DNA from: Methylocapsa palsarum
GTDB taxonomy: Bacteria > Pseudomonadota > Alphaproteobacteria > Rhizobiales > Beijerinckiaceae
Assembly (NCBI RefSeq): GCF_900114285.1
Contig: NZ_FOSN01000008.1
Location: 1-64,000 of the forward strand
Length of the DNA: 64,000 nt
Direction of reading: 5' to 3'
Shown here: one piece after another, positions 35,917-45,276 of the stretch
Layout: each line of letters begins with the position of its first letter
Position numbering within the stretch: the first letter of the stretch is position 1
The notes under the pieces: generated by a model
What the model saw: the letters and a program-made list of their open reading frames with translations, nothing else
What the model was told of the DNA's origin: nothing
Databases searched by the model: none
Made by a program: the position numbers and the translations under genes

Positions 35917-38900
35917 ATGCGCATCCAACGCCGCTACACCAAAGCCGATCAGTCCCCTTACGCCGAGATCGAATTTCGCCTGACCAAAAGCGAGATCCGC
36001 AATCCGGACGGCTCGGTGGTGTTTTCGCTCGACGGCGTCGAGGTTCCGGCCGCCTGGAGCCAGGTCGCGGCCGACGTGCTGGCGCAGAAATATTTCCGCA
36101 AGGCCGGAGTTCCCGCCGTCCTGAAGCGGGTCGAGGAAAATGCGGTCCCCTCGTTCCTGTGGCGCTCCGAGCCCGACGAGGCCGCCCTCGCGCTTCTGCC
36201 CAAGGGGGAGCGCTCGCTCTCCGAGACGTCGGCGAGGCAGGTCTTCGACCGGCTCGCGGGGGCGTGGACCTATTGGGGCTGGAAGGGCAAATATTTCGAC
36301 ACGGAATCCGACGCCGCCGCCTTTTACGACGAACTGCGCTTCATGCTGGCGCGGCAGATGGCGGCGCCCAATTCGCCGCAATGGTTCAACACCGGGCTGC
36401 ATTGGGCCTATGGCGTCAACGGCCCGAGCCAGGGCCATTATTACGTCGATCACGAGACGCGAAAGCTCGTCAAATCGAAATCGGCCTACGAGCATCCGCA
36501 GCCGCACGCCTGTTTCATCCAGTCCGTCGCCGACGATCTCGTCAACGAGGGCGGCATCATGGACCTCTGGGTGCGCGAGGCGCGCCTGTTCAAATACGGC
36601 TCCGGCACCGGCTCGAATTTCTCGAAGCTGCGCGGCGAGAACGAAAAACTCTCCGGCGGCGGCAAATCCTCCGGCCTCATGTCCTTCCTCAAGATCGGCG
36701 ACCGCGCCGCCGGAGCCATCAAATCGGGCGGCACCACCCGGCGCGCGGCGAAGATGGTCGTCGTCGACGCCGATCATCCCGACATCGAGGAATTCATCGA
36801 ATGGAAGGTCAAGGAGGAGCACAAGGTCGCCGCCCTCGTCACCGGCTCCAAGGTCCTGAAGAAGGCCCTCAAGGCGATTTTGCGCGCCTGCGTCAATTGC
36901 GAGGGCATGGGGGACGATTGCTTCAACCCTGAAAAAAATCCCGCCCTCAAAAAGGAAATCAAGCTGGCGCGTCGCGCCTTCGCCCCCGATTCGGCGATCA
37001 AGAAGACGATCCAGCTCGCGCGGCAGGGCCGCACCGACATCGATTTCGCCACCTTCACCACCGACTGGGATTCAGAAGCCTACCTCACCGTCTCGGGCCA
37101 GAACTCGAACAACACCGTGCGCGTCACCGACGCCTTTCTGCGCGCGGTCCAGGAAGACGGCGATTGGACCTTGACGCGCCGCCTCGACGGCAAGGCCCAA
37201 AAAGTCATGAAGGCCCGCGACCTGTGGGACAAGATCGGCCACGCCGCCTGGGCCTCCGCCGATCCTGGCCTCCAATACCACACATCCATCAACGACTGGC
37301 ACACCTGCCCCGCCGCCGGGCCGATCGTCGCGTCGAACCCCTGTTCCGAATACATGTTCCTCGACGACACGGCCTGCAATCTGGCTTCGCTCAACCTGCT
37401 CCAGTTCCGCGATCCCTCAACCGGCGCGTTCGAGGTCGAGTCCTATGAACACGCGGTCCGGCTGTGGACGATCGTGCTCGAAATCTCGGTGATGATGGCG
37501 CAGTTTCCGGCCAAGGAGATCGCCCGCCTTTCCTACGACTACCGCACCCTCGGCCTCGGCTACGCCAACATCGGCGGCCTTCTGATGTCGTCGGGCATTC
37601 CCTACGACAGCGATGAAGGCCGCGCGATCTGCGGCGCGCTTTCGGCCATCATGACCGGCGCGGCCTACGCCGCCTCGGCCGAAATGGCGGGCGAACTCGG
37701 CGCCTTCGAGGGCTATCACGACAATGCCGACGCGATGCTGCGGGTGATGCGCAACCATCGCCGGGCGGCTCAGGGCGAGGCCTTCGGCTACGAAGCGCTC
37801 GCCACCGCCCCCGTCCCGCTCGATCATGCGTCGCTGACCGACAAGCGCCTTGGCGAGCGCGCCCGCGCCGCCTGGGAGCGCGCCGTCGCGCTCGGCGAGG
37901 CGCACGGCTACCGCAACGCGCAGGTCAGCGTCGTCGCGCCGACCGGCACGATCGGCCTCGTCATGGATTGCGACACGACCGGCATCGAACCGGACTTCGC
38001 CCTCGTCAAGTTCAAGAAGCTCGCGGGCGGCGGCTATTTCAAGATCATCAACCGCGCCGTGCCGGAGGGCCTTCGCGCGCTCGGCTACGCCCCGGCCGAG
38101 GCCAACGACATCATCGCCTACGCCGTCGGCCACGCCTCGCTGCGCGAGGCGCCCCACATCAACCACGCCAGCCTCAAGGCGCGCGGCTTCTCCGAGGCGA
38201 AGCTGACCGAACTTGAGGCGACCCTCGCGGGCGCCTTCGACATCAAATTCGTCTTCAACAGATGGACGCTCGGCGCCGAATTCCTGACCCAGAGCCTGAA
38301 GGTTCCGGCCGCAGAAATCGACGATCCGAAATTCGACCTGCTGAGCTTCCTTGGATTTTCCCGCGCGGAAATCGACGCCGCGAATCTCCATGTCTGCGGC
38401 GCCATGACGGTCGAGGGCGCGCCTCACCTGAAGCCCGCGCATTACGCCGTGTACGATTGCGCGAGCCCGTGCGGGCGCACCGGCAAGCGCTATCTCTCCG
38501 TCGAGAGCCACATCCGCATGATGGCGGCGGCGCAGCCGTTCATCTCGGGCGCGATCTCGAAGACCATCAACATGCCGAATGAGGCGACGACGGAGGATTG
38601 CAAGGAAGCCTACATGTTGTCGTGGCGGCTCGGGCTCAAGGCCAACGCGCTCTACCGCGACGGCTCGAAACTCTCGCAGCCGCTGAACAGCCAGTTGATC
38701 GAGGACGACGAGGACGAAGCGGACGACGCGGTCGAGGCGCTGATCGCCTCCAACGCCCCGGCGCGGGCCAGCGCCGTCGCCGAAAAAATCGTCGAGCGCG
38801 TGATCGAACGGATCGAACGCCGCCGCGAGCGCGAGAAGCTGCCCGACCGGCGCAAGGGCTACACCCAGAAGGCCGTCGTCGGCGGCCACAAGGTCTATCT

Positions 38901-39606
38901 GCGCACAGGTGAATACGTGGATGGGCGCCTCGGCGAGATCTTCATCGACATGCACAAGGAAGGCGCCGCCTTCCGCTCGCTGATGAACAATTTCGCCATC
39001 GCCATCTCCGTCGGCCTGCAATATGGCGTACCGCTCGAGGAATATGTCGACGCCTTCACCTTCACGCGGTTCGAGCCGGCCGGCTTCGTGCAGGGCAATG
39101 ACGCGATCAAGAACGCCACCTCGATCCTCGACTACATGTTCCGTGAGCTGGCGATCTCGTATCTGGGCCGCAACGACCTCGCCCACATCGATCCCAGCGA
39201 CATCGGCCACGACGTTCTCGGCAAGGGCGAGACTCAAGGCCGCCAGCCCCAAGGCGTCGCGCAAGGCGCGCAGGGATCAAGCGAGAAATTCGTCTCGCGC
39301 GGCTTCGTGCGCTCCAAGGCCGACAAGCTGATGCTGGTGCAAGGAGGAGTTCAAGCGGGCGTACAATCTGGCCAGCAGGCGGCGACGGCGTTGAAGAACG
39401 ATCTCGAACAGGACGTCGAGGCGGAACTTGGCGGGTTAGAATGGACGACGCCGAACGAGCGCGCCGCCATCGCCGAAAAGCGCAGCCTCGCGCGGATGAA
39501 AGGCTACACCGGCGAAGCCTGCGGCGAATGCGGAAATTTTACTTTGGTGCGGAATGGAACGTGCCTGAAGTGCGATGCCTGCGGGGCGACGACGGGGTGT
39601 AGTTGA
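35917..39606 (+). CDS. nrdJ: B12-dependent ribonucleotide reductase (class II)
   Basis: Adenosylcobalamin-dependent reductase of 1229 residues that makes deoxyribonucleotides with or without oxygen. The N-terminal NrdJ-specific region is followed by the barrel domain, including [15 protein letters not shown], the SDN-like [21 protein letters not shown] block with its radical-site cysteine, and the [18 protein letters not shown] phosphate-binding stretch. The C-terminus carries a four-cysteine zinc-ribbon (CGECGN then CLKCDACG) and ends CS. No other nrd genes are present. The ORF is complete and shows no frameshift. Confidence 0.97.
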   Translation: MRIQRRYTKADQSPYAEIEFRLTKSEIRNPDGSVVFSLDGVEVPAAWSQVAADVLAQKYFRKAGVPAVLKRVEENAVPSFLWRSEPDEAALALLPKGERSLSETSARQVFDRLAGAWTYWGWKGKYFDTESDAAAFYDELRFMLARQMAAPNSPQWFNTGLHWAYGVNGPSQGHYYVDHETRKLVKSKSAYEHPQPHACFIQSVADDLVNEGGIMDLWVREARLFKYGSGTGSNFSKLRGENEKLSGGGKSSGLMSFLKIGDRAAGAIKSGGTTRRAAKMVVVDADHPDIEEFIEWKVKEEHKVAALVTGSKVLKKALKAILRACVNCEGMGDDCFNPEKNPALKKEIKLARRAFAPDSAIKKTIQLARQGRTDIDFATFTTDWDSEAYLTVSGQNSNNTVRVTDAFLRAVQEDGDWTLTRRLDGKAQKVMKARDLWDKIGHAAWASADPGLQYHTSINDWHTCPAAGPIVASNPCSEYMFLDDTACNLASLNLLQFRDPSTGAFEVESYEHAVRLWTIVLEISVMMAQFPAKEIARLSYDYRTLGLGYANIGGLLMSSGIPYDSDEGRAICGALSAIMTGAAYAASAEMAGELGAFEGYHDNADAMLRVMRNHRRAAQGEAFGYEALATAPVPLDHASLTDKRLGERARAAWERAVALGEAHGYRNAQVSVVAPTGTIGLVMDCDTTGIEPDFALVKFKKLAGGGYFKIINRAVPEGLRALGYAPAEANDIIAYAVGHASLREAPHINHASLKARGFSEAKLTELEATLAGAFDIKFVFNRWTLGAEFLTQSLKVPAAEIDDPKFDLLSFLGFSRAEIDAANLHVCGAMTVEGAPHLKPAHYAVYDCASPCGRTGKRYLSVESHIRMMAAAQPFISGAISKTINMPNEATTEDCKEAYMLSWRLGLKANALYRDGSKLSQPLNSQLIEDDEDEADDAVEALIASNAPARASAVAEKIVERVIERIERRREREKLPDRRKGYTQKAVVGGHKVYLRTGEYVDGRLGEIFIDMHKEGAAFRSLMNNFAIAISVGLQYGVPLEEYVDAFTFTRFEPAGFVQGNDAIKNATSILDYMFRELAISYLGRNDLAHIDPSDIGHDVLGKGETQGRQPQGVAQGAQGSSEKFVSRGFVRSKADKLMLVQGGVQAGVQSGQQAATALKNDLEQDVEAELGGLEWTTPNERAAIAEKRSLARMKGYTGEACGECGNFTLVRNGTCLKCDACGATTGCS

Positions 39607-39642
39607 GGGGAGAAATCCGCAAACCTACCGGAGTATTCAGGC

Positions 39643-39876
39643 ATGGCCTTGCTTTCCAAATTCGAACAAATAACAATGAGCAGAAATTCAATCCATGAAG
39701 AAATTGAAAGTACATATTCAGTTTTCGAACACGATGGACAAAAATTTATTCAAATCGATAGCTATGGCCGGCCAGAAAGAAAAATACCCGGAAAGAAAAG
39801 CCAAACTTTCCAGCTTGATAAAAAAGGGGGTCGGTTGCTTTTCGATATTCTAAATGACACGTTTCACTTCAAATAA
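39643..39876 (+). CDS. AT-rich small conserved protein
   Basis: A 77-residue protein whose coding sequence is visibly richer in A and T than all neighbours. The core reads MSRNSIHEEIESTYSVFEHDG then FIQIDSYGRPERKIPGKKSQ, a pattern I have seen in small proteins of unknown role in scattered bacteria, some mislabelled methionyl-tRNA formyltransferase. It has an acidic N-terminal half and a basic stretch (GRPERKIPGKKS). GGAG lies 9 nt before ATG 39643; ATG 39676 is an alternative. Codon use suggests recent acquisition. Confidence 0.65.
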   Translation: MALLSKFEQITMSRNSIHEEIESTYSVFEHDGQKFIQIDSYGRPERKIPGKKSQTFQLDKKGGRLLFDILNDTFHFK

Positions 39877-39946
39877 TTTACGTTATTTGGCCCGCCCCCG
39901 GCCACACCACCCCATTCATCGCACGGCCGACCCGAGCGCGTCTCAT

Positions 39947-40011
39947 CTTTGAAGTCAAGGACGGCCCAAGGGGCCGCCGCCGCAGGCGGTCCGTGATCCT
40001 TGAGTTCAAAG
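39947..40011. repeat. Large branched hairpin element
   Basis: Outer arms at 39947-39961 (CTTTGAAGTCAAGGA) and 39997-40011 (TCCTTGAGTTCAAAG) pair at 14 of 15 positions. Between them two smaller hairpins can form: GGCCCAAGGGGCC and CCGCCGCAGGCGG. The overall fold is cloverleaf-like, as in repetitive extragenic palindromes. It lies between the convergent AT-rich gene and the secreted-protein gene and could serve both as terminator. I saw no second copy in the window. Confidence 0.75.
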
Positions 40012-40086
40012 CCGGGACGCGCTTTTCTGCCGCCATGCGCTGAATGTCTTTTTCCGCGCAACAGCGCCCTACAACGCCACACGCCC

Positions 40087-40527
40087 TCACCGTCCGACCT
40101 GCCCCGCCGTGAACGCGCCGCCGAAAACCTCCGGGCCGCGCTCGATCTCATAGGCGTAATGGCCGTCCTTGAAAAAGAGGTTGATCCTCGCGCCGCCGCT
40201 CACGCTGAAAGCCAATCCGGCCTTGTCGAGCTTCGGCGCGCCGGCCCTCAACAGATTGTCGTTCCACCCCGGCGGCGAGCAGCAGGATTTCACCGGCTCC
40301 AGCCCGTTGATCGGCGCGCCGTTCCAGTCGCCCTTGATGGCGATGATCTGGTAGGCGCCGCCCGCTTCGTCCTTTGTGGCGAGCGTTCCGGACGCCGTGA
40401 TGTTGGCGTCTACGTTGACATAATTCCAGGTCCATTCCACATCGGCCTTCGCCGGCGTCAGGGCGGCGGCGGCGCACAACGCCAGAGCGCTCGCCGCGAT
40501 CAGGCCGGGGCCCCGTGTCCGCGCCAT
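40087..40527 (-). CDS. Secreted hypothetical protein
   Basis: A 146-residue exported protein. I chose ATG 40527, which gives a clean signal peptide (GPGLIAASALALCAAAALTPAKA). The mature part (DVEWTWNYVNVDANITASGT and AYQIIAIKGDWNGAPINGLE) looks beta-rich. It has a cysteine pair (KSCCSPPGW). It resembles secreted proteins that carry PEP-CTERM anchors but lacks such a C-terminus. The family is not recognised. It follows the GST gene by 13 bases on the same strand. Confidence 0.7.
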   Translation of the reverse strand: MARTRGPGLIAASALALCAAAALTPAKADVEWTWNYVNVDANITASGTLATKDEAGGAYQIIAIKGDWNGAPINGLEPVKSCCSPPGWNDNLLRAGAPKLDKAGLAFSVSGGARINLFFKDGHYAYEIERGPEVFGGAFTAGQVGR

Positions 40528-40540
40528 GGCGTCGTTCCGT

Positions 40541-41245
40541 TCAATCCGCCTGTGGAAAATAGGCCGCCAGAATGCGGTCGCGGTAGGCGACGAGATCGGG
40601 ATGGCCTTCGGCGGCCGTGCGGCAGACGCTGTTGAACTCAGGGCAAAGCGCGCCGATGAGGAAGGCGCCCAGAGTCGCGTCGGCGCCGTGCGGGGAATCG
40701 CCGAAGAGGTAGGGTTTGTCGCCAAGGAGCGCGGCGGCGGCGGCGAGGTCGCGCTTTGCAAGTTCGGCGCGCTCCGCCTCGGAATGGCGGTAGAGGCCCT
40801 GCCCTTTGGCGTCGCGCCTGATCTTGCGGCGGACCACGGTCTTGAGCAGGGTCTTCAGCGGGAAAGGCGTGCTGTCGAAGAAGCGGGCCGGGCCATTTTC
40901 GTAATTGGAATCGTCGAGCCAGCGATCGGCGACCATCAGCCAATAGAGATGCTCTTCGCACATGCGCTCGAGCGCCCAGCCGACCGCCTTTTGCTCGTCG
41001 GTGAGGCCCGCGTCGAAATCGAAGCCGTATTTCGATTCGATGTGGAACCGGATGAACGTCGAATCGGCGATGAGTTCGCCTTCATCGGCGATGTAGGGCA
41101 GCTTGCCCTTCGGCGCCGTCATGAGGCCGTCGCGATTTTCCTTGAATTCGATGCCGGCCATTTTCAGCAGCAACATCGCCTTGGTGGCGAACGGGCTGCC
41201 TTCGGGCAGGCCGAAAAAGGGGCCGTACGTGTAAAGAACGATCAT
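40541..41245 (-). CDS. Glutathione S-transferase family protein
   Basis: A 234-residue protein with the thioredoxin-fold GST N-terminal domain (MIVLYTYGPFFGLPEGSPFA, then GKLPYIADEGELIADSTFI) and an all-helical C-terminal domain. It belongs to the metaxin/Tom37-like GST group by the form of its N-terminal SPF motif; the substrate is unknown. I chose ATG 41245, with AGGA 6-7 nt upstream; the frame runs on to 41377. It is divergent from the next small gene. Confidence 0.88.
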   Translation of the reverse strand: MIVLYTYGPFFGLPEGSPFATKAMLLLKMAGIEFKENRDGLMTAPKGKLPYIADEGELIADSTFIRFHIESKYGFDFDAGLTDEQKAVGWALERMCEEHLYWLMVADRWLDDSNYENGPARFFDSTPFPLKTLLKTVVRRKIRRDAKGQGLYRHSEAERAELAKRDLAAAAALLGDKPYLFGDSPHGADATLGAFLIGALCPEFNSVCRTAAEGHPDLVAYRDRILAAYFPQAD

Positions 41246-41330
41246 ATGTTTCCTGATCTCCGAACGGCTTGACGAAGCGTACGACTTGCAACAGAACTTT
41301 AGCTTCGCCACACTATAGCGGGACATAAAT

Positions 41331-41567
41331 ATGCGGAACAGAAGAATGATGGCCGCCGCCGCGGCTCTGGTCGTCATGGCGACGGCGGCGCCGCTCCGGG
41401 CGCAGGGTCTGAGTTTTGCGGTCGAGAAAGCCGATTGTCAGGGCGACGCCATGCGGCTTTGCGGGCCCTACATTCCAGATCAGGACAAGATCCACGCCTG
41501 CCTCGTCGCGTACAAGGATTATCTCAGCCCCGCCTGCCGCTCGATCGTCGCGCCGAAAAAGCGCTGA
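41331..41567 (+). CDS. Small secreted cysteine-containing protein
   Basis: A 78-residue protein with a signal peptide (RMMAAAAALVVMATAAPLRA) and a mature part of about 54 residues with four cysteines (DCQGDAMRLCGPY, then ACLVAYKDYLSPACRS). The spacing suggests two disulfides in a helical hairpin. The function is unknown; similar small cysteine-pattern proteins are common in Rhizobiales. A -10-like TATAGC occurs shortly before the start. Confidence 0.75.
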   Translation: MRNRRMMAAAAALVVMATAAPLRAQGLSFAVEKADCQGDAMRLCGPYIPDQDKIHACLVAYKDYLSPACRSIVAPKKR

Positions 41568-41625
41568 TCACAGGTAGCGCGCGGCGCGCCCTGCGATCGC
41601 CGCGCGGGTCAGAAAGGCGGGTTCG

Positions 41626-42012
41626 ATGGCGAGGTTTGTGTTCTGGACCGGGGCGTATAATGCCGGGCTCGCGCTCGTCCTGGCTTTCCCGTCGCTCTAT
41701 CGGGCCCTTGGCCTCAACATTCCGTCGCCGCTCTGGGGCTGGCTGGTCGGCGGATTTCTGGCCTATACCAGCGCCGCGCTGATCCTTTCGTCGCGGGATC
41801 TGCCGCGCCGCGCGTCTTTTGTCTATTTTGAGGCCTTGCTGCGTTACGCCGCCGCGCTTCTGCTCGTCCCCGCCGGCCTGTTCGGAGATCTCGGCCTGAT
41901 CGCCGTCCCCCTCGGGCTCGGCGATCTCGCCATCGGCCTTGTCTACATGTTCGGCCTGCCGGGAGCACTCGGGACGACCCACCGCGCGCTGTTCCTCGAC
42001 CGCCAGGCCTGA
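41626..42012 (+). CDS. Four-helix membrane protein of unknown function
   Basis: A 128-residue inner-membrane protein with four hydrophobic segments, about residues 7-27, 38-56, 71-90 and 95-115. The second loop (SSRDLPRRASFVYFEALLR) is positively charged and probably cytoplasmic. I do not recognise a family with certainty. It begins 58 bases after the small secreted gene and shares its direction. Confidence 0.7.
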   Translation: MARFVFWTGAYNAGLALVLAFPSLYRALGLNIPSPLWGWLVGGFLAYTSAALILSSRDLPRRASFVYFEALLRYAAALLLVPAGLFGDLGLIAVPLGLGDLAIGLVYMFGLPGALGTTHRALFLDRQA

Positions 42013-42133
42013 CGAGAGCGAGGGCGCCGGGCGCTCGCAGGGGCCACGATGCGAACGCCCGGCTTCGGGAGGGAAGTCTTGAGTCCGGCCCGGCGAATCG
42101 AGGTTGGCTCTGAACAGTCCTGGAAAGCTTAGT

Positions 42134-42475
42134 CTAGTCTTGGAAATTGCCTGGACCTTCAGGATAGAACGGATTCTCGCCAAGACCCTGACGGCCAAGC
42201 GTGCCGGAGGGGTCCACGACAGCGGCGCGATGAAGCCGTGGCTCCTCGACGCTGACCGACCTGTGTTCGTAAAGGCCGCGCATAGGGTTCACGCTATCTG
42301 CGCGGCGGTTGCTTGCAAAGGCGTCGGGCGGCGCCAGTGCGGCGAATATGGCGGCGGCCAGCGCGAGACGCCTCAGCGGAAAACTTGCCGCTGGAAGACT
42401 TGCCGCTGGAAGACTTGCGGCCGGAGAATTTGCGGCCGGAGAATTTGCGGCCAAATGAAGGATCGATCTGCGCAT
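42134..42475 (-). CDS. Small secreted protein with repeat-bearing leader
   Basis: A 113-residue predicted secreted protein. GGAG lies 7 nt before the ATG. The N-terminal leader contains five-residue repeats of the NSPAA/SLPAA type encoded by 15-bp tandem repeats. They are followed by a conventional signal core (LRRLALAAAIFAALAPPDAFA). The mature part of about 65 residues ends GENPFYPEGPGNFQD. No family is recognised. The repeats lie ahead of the signal core and could vary in number. Confidence 0.6.
   Translation of the reverse strand: MRRSILHLAANSPAANSPAASLPAASLPAASFPLRRLALAAAIFAALAPPDAFASNRRADSVNPMRGLYEHRSVSVEEPRLHRAAVVDPSGTLGRQGLGENPFYPEGPGNFQD
42380..42454. repeat. Five 15-bp tandem repeats in a leader
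   Basis: Five consecutive 15-bp units at 42380, 42395, 42410, 42425 and 42440. The consensus alternates between AAGACTTGCCGCTGG and AGAATTTGCGGCCGG. The unit length is a multiple of three, so copy-number change keeps the frame of the overlapping leftward gene. The first units and the last units form two slightly different sub-families. Confidence 0.85.
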
Positions 42476-42853
42476 CGGGATTCTCCGCGATCTGGGTGAA
42501 CGCCATCGGCCCGGTCCATAATCTGGGGAACGCCGGCCGCCCTGGCTTTTCGAGATCGCGAGATTTGCCGTTCAAGAGGGGAAAGTCTTGAAGACGGCTT
42601 TATGAATGTCTTAAATATCCGCGTTTCCAGAAAGCTTGCTCTTCAAGCTTGCTCTCCGTGGCTGGCGTCGCCCGCCATCAATCCGGCGACGCCGATGCTT
42701 GCGTCTTGAGCAGATTCCGACCGCATGACGTCACGCGATCGGAAAGTGCTCTGCCACGCCGCGGCGGACCTCCCGGAAAGCCTGTCGGGAGGCCTTTCGA
42801 AAAGACGCCAGCGATCGTCAGGAAATGGCGCGACGCGAAGGGGCGCCGGGCGT
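42476..42853. other. Intergenic region with short derivative of element
   Basis: This 378-bp stretch contains the short twin-palindrome derivative at 42709-42752. ORFs that cross it on either strand lack start sites and family signatures. The promoter of the secreted protein at 42134-42475 should lie at its left end. Confidence 0.45.
42709..42752. repeat. Short derivative of twin-palindrome element
   Basis: A 44-bp sequence starting GAGCAGATTCCGACCGCATG and ending GCGATCGGAAAGTGCTCT. It keeps the outer left terminus and the right-hand palindrome of the full element (CGCATGACGTCACGCG core) but lacks everything between. It looks like an internal deletion or a minimal family member. Confidence 0.7.
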
Positions 42854-43030
42854 TCAGCGCTGCTGCTGGATGCGCGGGCGCCACGAAAGATCGTCGGACC
42901 AGACGTAGATCCCGATCGCGGCCAGGAACAGGACCGCGCCGAACCAGAACAACGGCGAATGATGGATGCGCCGCCAGTCGGGTTGAGCCTGCGGCCTTGA
43001 CGCGCCGTTGTGGTGATTTCTCCTGTTCAC
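42854..43030 (-). CDS. Tiny single-span membrane protein (58 residues)
   Basis: A 58-residue ORF starting with GTG 43030 and preceded by AAGGGA at about 7 nt. The N-terminus is polar and basic (MNRRNHHNGASRPQAQPDW), then RIHHSPLFWFGAVLFLAAIG begins a single membrane helix, and the tail reads YVWSDDLSWRPRIQQQR. The pattern of a basic inside and a tryptophan-rich outside fits a type II single-span protein. It has good composition throughout and is easily missed because it is short and starts with GTG. Function unknown. Confidence 0.72.
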   Translation of the reverse strand: MNRRNHHNGASRPQAQPDWRRIHHSPLFWFGAVLFLAAIGIYVWSDDLSWRPRIQQQR

Positions 43031-43161
43031 GCGCCGTCCCTTTATGTTTTCTTATGATTGACGTCACTACAATCCGCCCGCATGGATTAGGGCGAATTCA
43101 AAAAGGCCGAGGACGCGTTTCCGCCTGCTTCCTCAGCCCACTGAGTCCTTGGCCCCGGACC

Positions 43162-44151
43162 TTATTGCACCGAAAATTCGATCCGGCGGTCGTGGCGGTT
43201 GCTGCCCTTGTCTTCGGCGTTGCCGTGCCCCTTGGCGGTCAGAATTTTATCCTTGACCCCCGCGCCGATCAGCAGGTCGCGCACGGCGTCGGCCCGATGC
43301 TGGGAAAGAACAACGTTCGCCGCCGGGTCGCCGGTGGAATCCGTGAAACCGTCGATCTGTACATGCGACGAGGCGGGCAATTGTTTGATCAGGCCCGCGG
43401 CCTGCAGGAGCAGCGGCTTGCTGCCTTCCGGAATTTCGGCGCTGCCCGTGGCGAAATTGATCCTGTATTTATTGAGGATCGCCACCAGCTCCGATCCGCT
43501 GAACCCTGGCTTGAGCGCGGTCAACGCCGCCGCGATCTCGTGGGCCGCGGGGTCGGCCGTCTCGACCGGCGCGGGCGCCGGCGCCGGCTCAGCGGGGGTT
43601 TCCTTGGCCGCTTCGGTCACGGCCGCGGGCTCCTTGGGCTGATGGAAGAAATAGGCGAGACCAGTCAGACCGAGGATCAGGGCGAGAGGAAAAACCCAGT
43701 CGAACGACTTCTGGCCGACGGGGTGCGGCGAAGCGTGGACCTGGGCGATCTTGTGCTCGGCGCCGCCAAGAAACCCGGCGACGGAGGCGGGAAGCCGCGT
43801 CGGAATCGCGCCGCCCGGCGTGAGCAGCCCAACCAGTTTCGGCGTCACATAGCCGATCGCATCGCCCACCAGATCCGTTCCGAGGCTGAGTTTTCGTCCG
43901 ATCGCGGAAATCGCGCTGAGCCCGAGAGCCTCTTCCACTTCCGAGGACGACAGGGCCGGTCCCGCGCCTCGGCCGAGCCAGGACGCGATTTGATCGCCAA
44001 AACCGGCGGCTTTGAATTTGTCGAGATATCCGGCGACGCCATTCGGGTCGTCCGAAATGAAGCGAAGCAGTTCCCGCAATAAAGACTCCGCCTTGGAGCC
44101 CAGGTTGAACCTCGACCCGATGTCAGCGATCAGATTGTCGAAAAGCGCCAT
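43162..44151 (-). CDS. YidB-like/OmpA fusion envelope protein
   Basis: A 329-residue protein with three parts. Residues 1-150 resemble YidB/DUF937 proteins (MALFDNLIADIGSRFNLGSK, then LGLSAISAIGRKLS). A single transmembrane helix follows at about 152-168 (WVFPLALILGLTGLAYFF). After an alanine/proline linker comes an OmpA-like peptidoglycan-binding domain (INFATGSAEIPEGSKPLL, then VQIDGFTDSTGD and NRHDRRIEF). The topology puts the YidB part in the cytoplasm and OmpA in the periplasm. It may tether a cytoplasmic process to the wall; that is inference. Confidence 0.88.
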   Translation of the reverse strand: MALFDNLIADIGSRFNLGSKAESLLRELLRFISDDPNGVAGYLDKFKAAGFGDQIASWLGRGAGPALSSSEVEEALGLSAISAIGRKLSLGTDLVGDAIGYVTPKLVGLLTPGGAIPTRLPASVAGFLGGAEHKIAQVHASPHPVGQKSFDWVFPLALILGLTGLAYFFHQPKEPAAVTEAAKETPAEPAPAPAPVETADPAAHEIAAALTALKPGFSGSELVAILNKYRINFATGSAEIPEGSKPLLLQAAGLIKQLPASSHVQIDGFTDSTGDPAANVVLSQHRADAVRDLLIGAGVKDKILTAKGHGNAEDKGSNRHDRRIEFSVQ

Positions 44152-44493
44152 GACTTTACTCCAGAAACGGGCCCGGCGGCCGGGTTGACCTCATCCTGAG
44201 GATTTTACGGATTTGCTTCCCCTTGCAAGCTAAGCAATGCGGACACGTACGTTTCCTGTTTGCTTGCAGAGGTGGTCGGCGGGGATAAATCCGAAAATAG
44301 AGCGCGGGATAGGTTTTCGGAGGAATGCGGACGCGAAGTCAGAAAAAACCGATAAAACCTTCTCAGACCAGCAGCCGCCCAAGTAATCTTCGAATATATG
44401 GCCGAGCTTTTTTCGTCAAGCAGCCTTCGTCTCCCACGCGAAGCTATTCGCCGCCGGAAGCCACCCGAGGAGCGCAACAAAAGCAGGCCGCCC
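44152..44493. other. Intergenic stretch, no gene seen
   Basis: A 342-bp region between two leftward genes, the TauE-type gene and the OmpA fusion. It should contain the OmpA-fusion promoter. Several GCTTGC-type short repeats occur around 44210-44270. No hairpin with a T-run and no credible ORF were found. Confidence 0.4.
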
Positions 44494-45276
44494 TCAGATT
44501 AGCTTGGCGCCGACGACGGCGAGCGTGCCGGCGAGCAAGGGCCGCAAGATGCGATCCGGCAAATAGGCCGCGAGCTGGCTTCCGATCATGATCCCCGGCA
44601 ACGAGCCAAGGAGGAGCGAAACAAGAAGGTTCCAGTCGATCGACCCGAGAAACCAATGGCCGACGCCGGCGATCAGCGTCAGCGGTACGGCGTGCGCAAT
44701 ATCCGACCCGACGATCTTGGCGGTCCGCAAATCAGGATAAAGCAGAACCAGTATAGTGACGCCGATGGCCCCGGCCCCGACCGATGAAATCGAGACGAGC
44801 ACGCCGAGAAACACGCCCAGCAGATTGGTCAAAAGCCGCCGTCTCCCGTCGCTCAGGCCTTGCATCCTGACGCTCAGATGCGAGAGCAGCCGCTTGCGGA
44901 ACACCAGCATCGTCGCCGTCAGGAGAAGGGCGACGCCAAGCGAGGTTGTGATGACGCCGTTCGCGCCGTGCGGGCTCGCCCCGAGATAATTGAGGGCGAG
45001 CAAAGTGAGCACCGTGGCCGGAGCGCTGCCCGCCGCAAGCCGGCGCACCACCCGCCATTCGATGGTTCCATTCCATCCATGGACCAGCGCGCCGCTGGCT
45101 TTTGTCAGCGCCGCATAAAGAAGATCGGTTCCGACAGCCGTTCCCGGCGCAATTCCAAAAAGGAGCACGAGAAGAGGGGTCATGATCGACCCGCCGCCTA
45201 CTCCCGTAGCGCCGACGAGCGCTCCGACAAAAAAACCGGAAACGGAGTACAGGGGATTGATCAGGCTCCAATCCAC
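44494..45276 (-). CDS. TauE/SafE family sulfite/organosulfonate exporter
   Basis: A 260-residue polytopic membrane protein with about eight helices. The two half-repeats of the family are visible: FFVGALVGATGVGGGSIMTPLL near the N-terminus (quoted in part, positions about 15-36) and VSISSVGAGAIGVTILVLLY in the second half. TauE/SafE proteins export sulfite, sulfoacetate or related anions. Divergence from cysE supports a link to sulfur metabolism. The substrate cannot be read from sequence. Confidence 0.9.
   Translation of the reverse strand: MDWSLINPLYSVSGFFVGALVGATGVGGGSIMTPLLVLLFGIAPGTAVGTDLLYAALTKASGALVHGWNGTIEWRVVRRLAAGSAPATVLTLLALNYLGASPHGANGVITTSLGVALLLTATMLVFRKRLLSHLSVRMQGLSDGRRRLLTNLLGVFLGVLVSISSVGAGAIGVTILVLLYPDLRTAKIVGSDIAHAVPLTLIAGVGHWFLGSIDWNLLVSLLLGSLPGIMIGSQLAAYLPDRILRPLLAGTLAVVGAKLI

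Noticed and set aside
37417-39264. Minus-strand ORF of 615 residues inside nrdJ
   Set aside because: Shadow of nrdJ, which is complete and carries all family motifs.
39877-40086. CRISPR-like repeat structure
   Set aside because: The symmetry is one inverted repeat with inner hairpins, not spaced direct repeats. No CRISPR array was seen anywhere.
42649-44082. Long plus-strand ORF of 477 residues
   Set aside because: Mostly antisense to the OmpA fusion gene and arginine/glycine-rich, as expected of a shadow frame.
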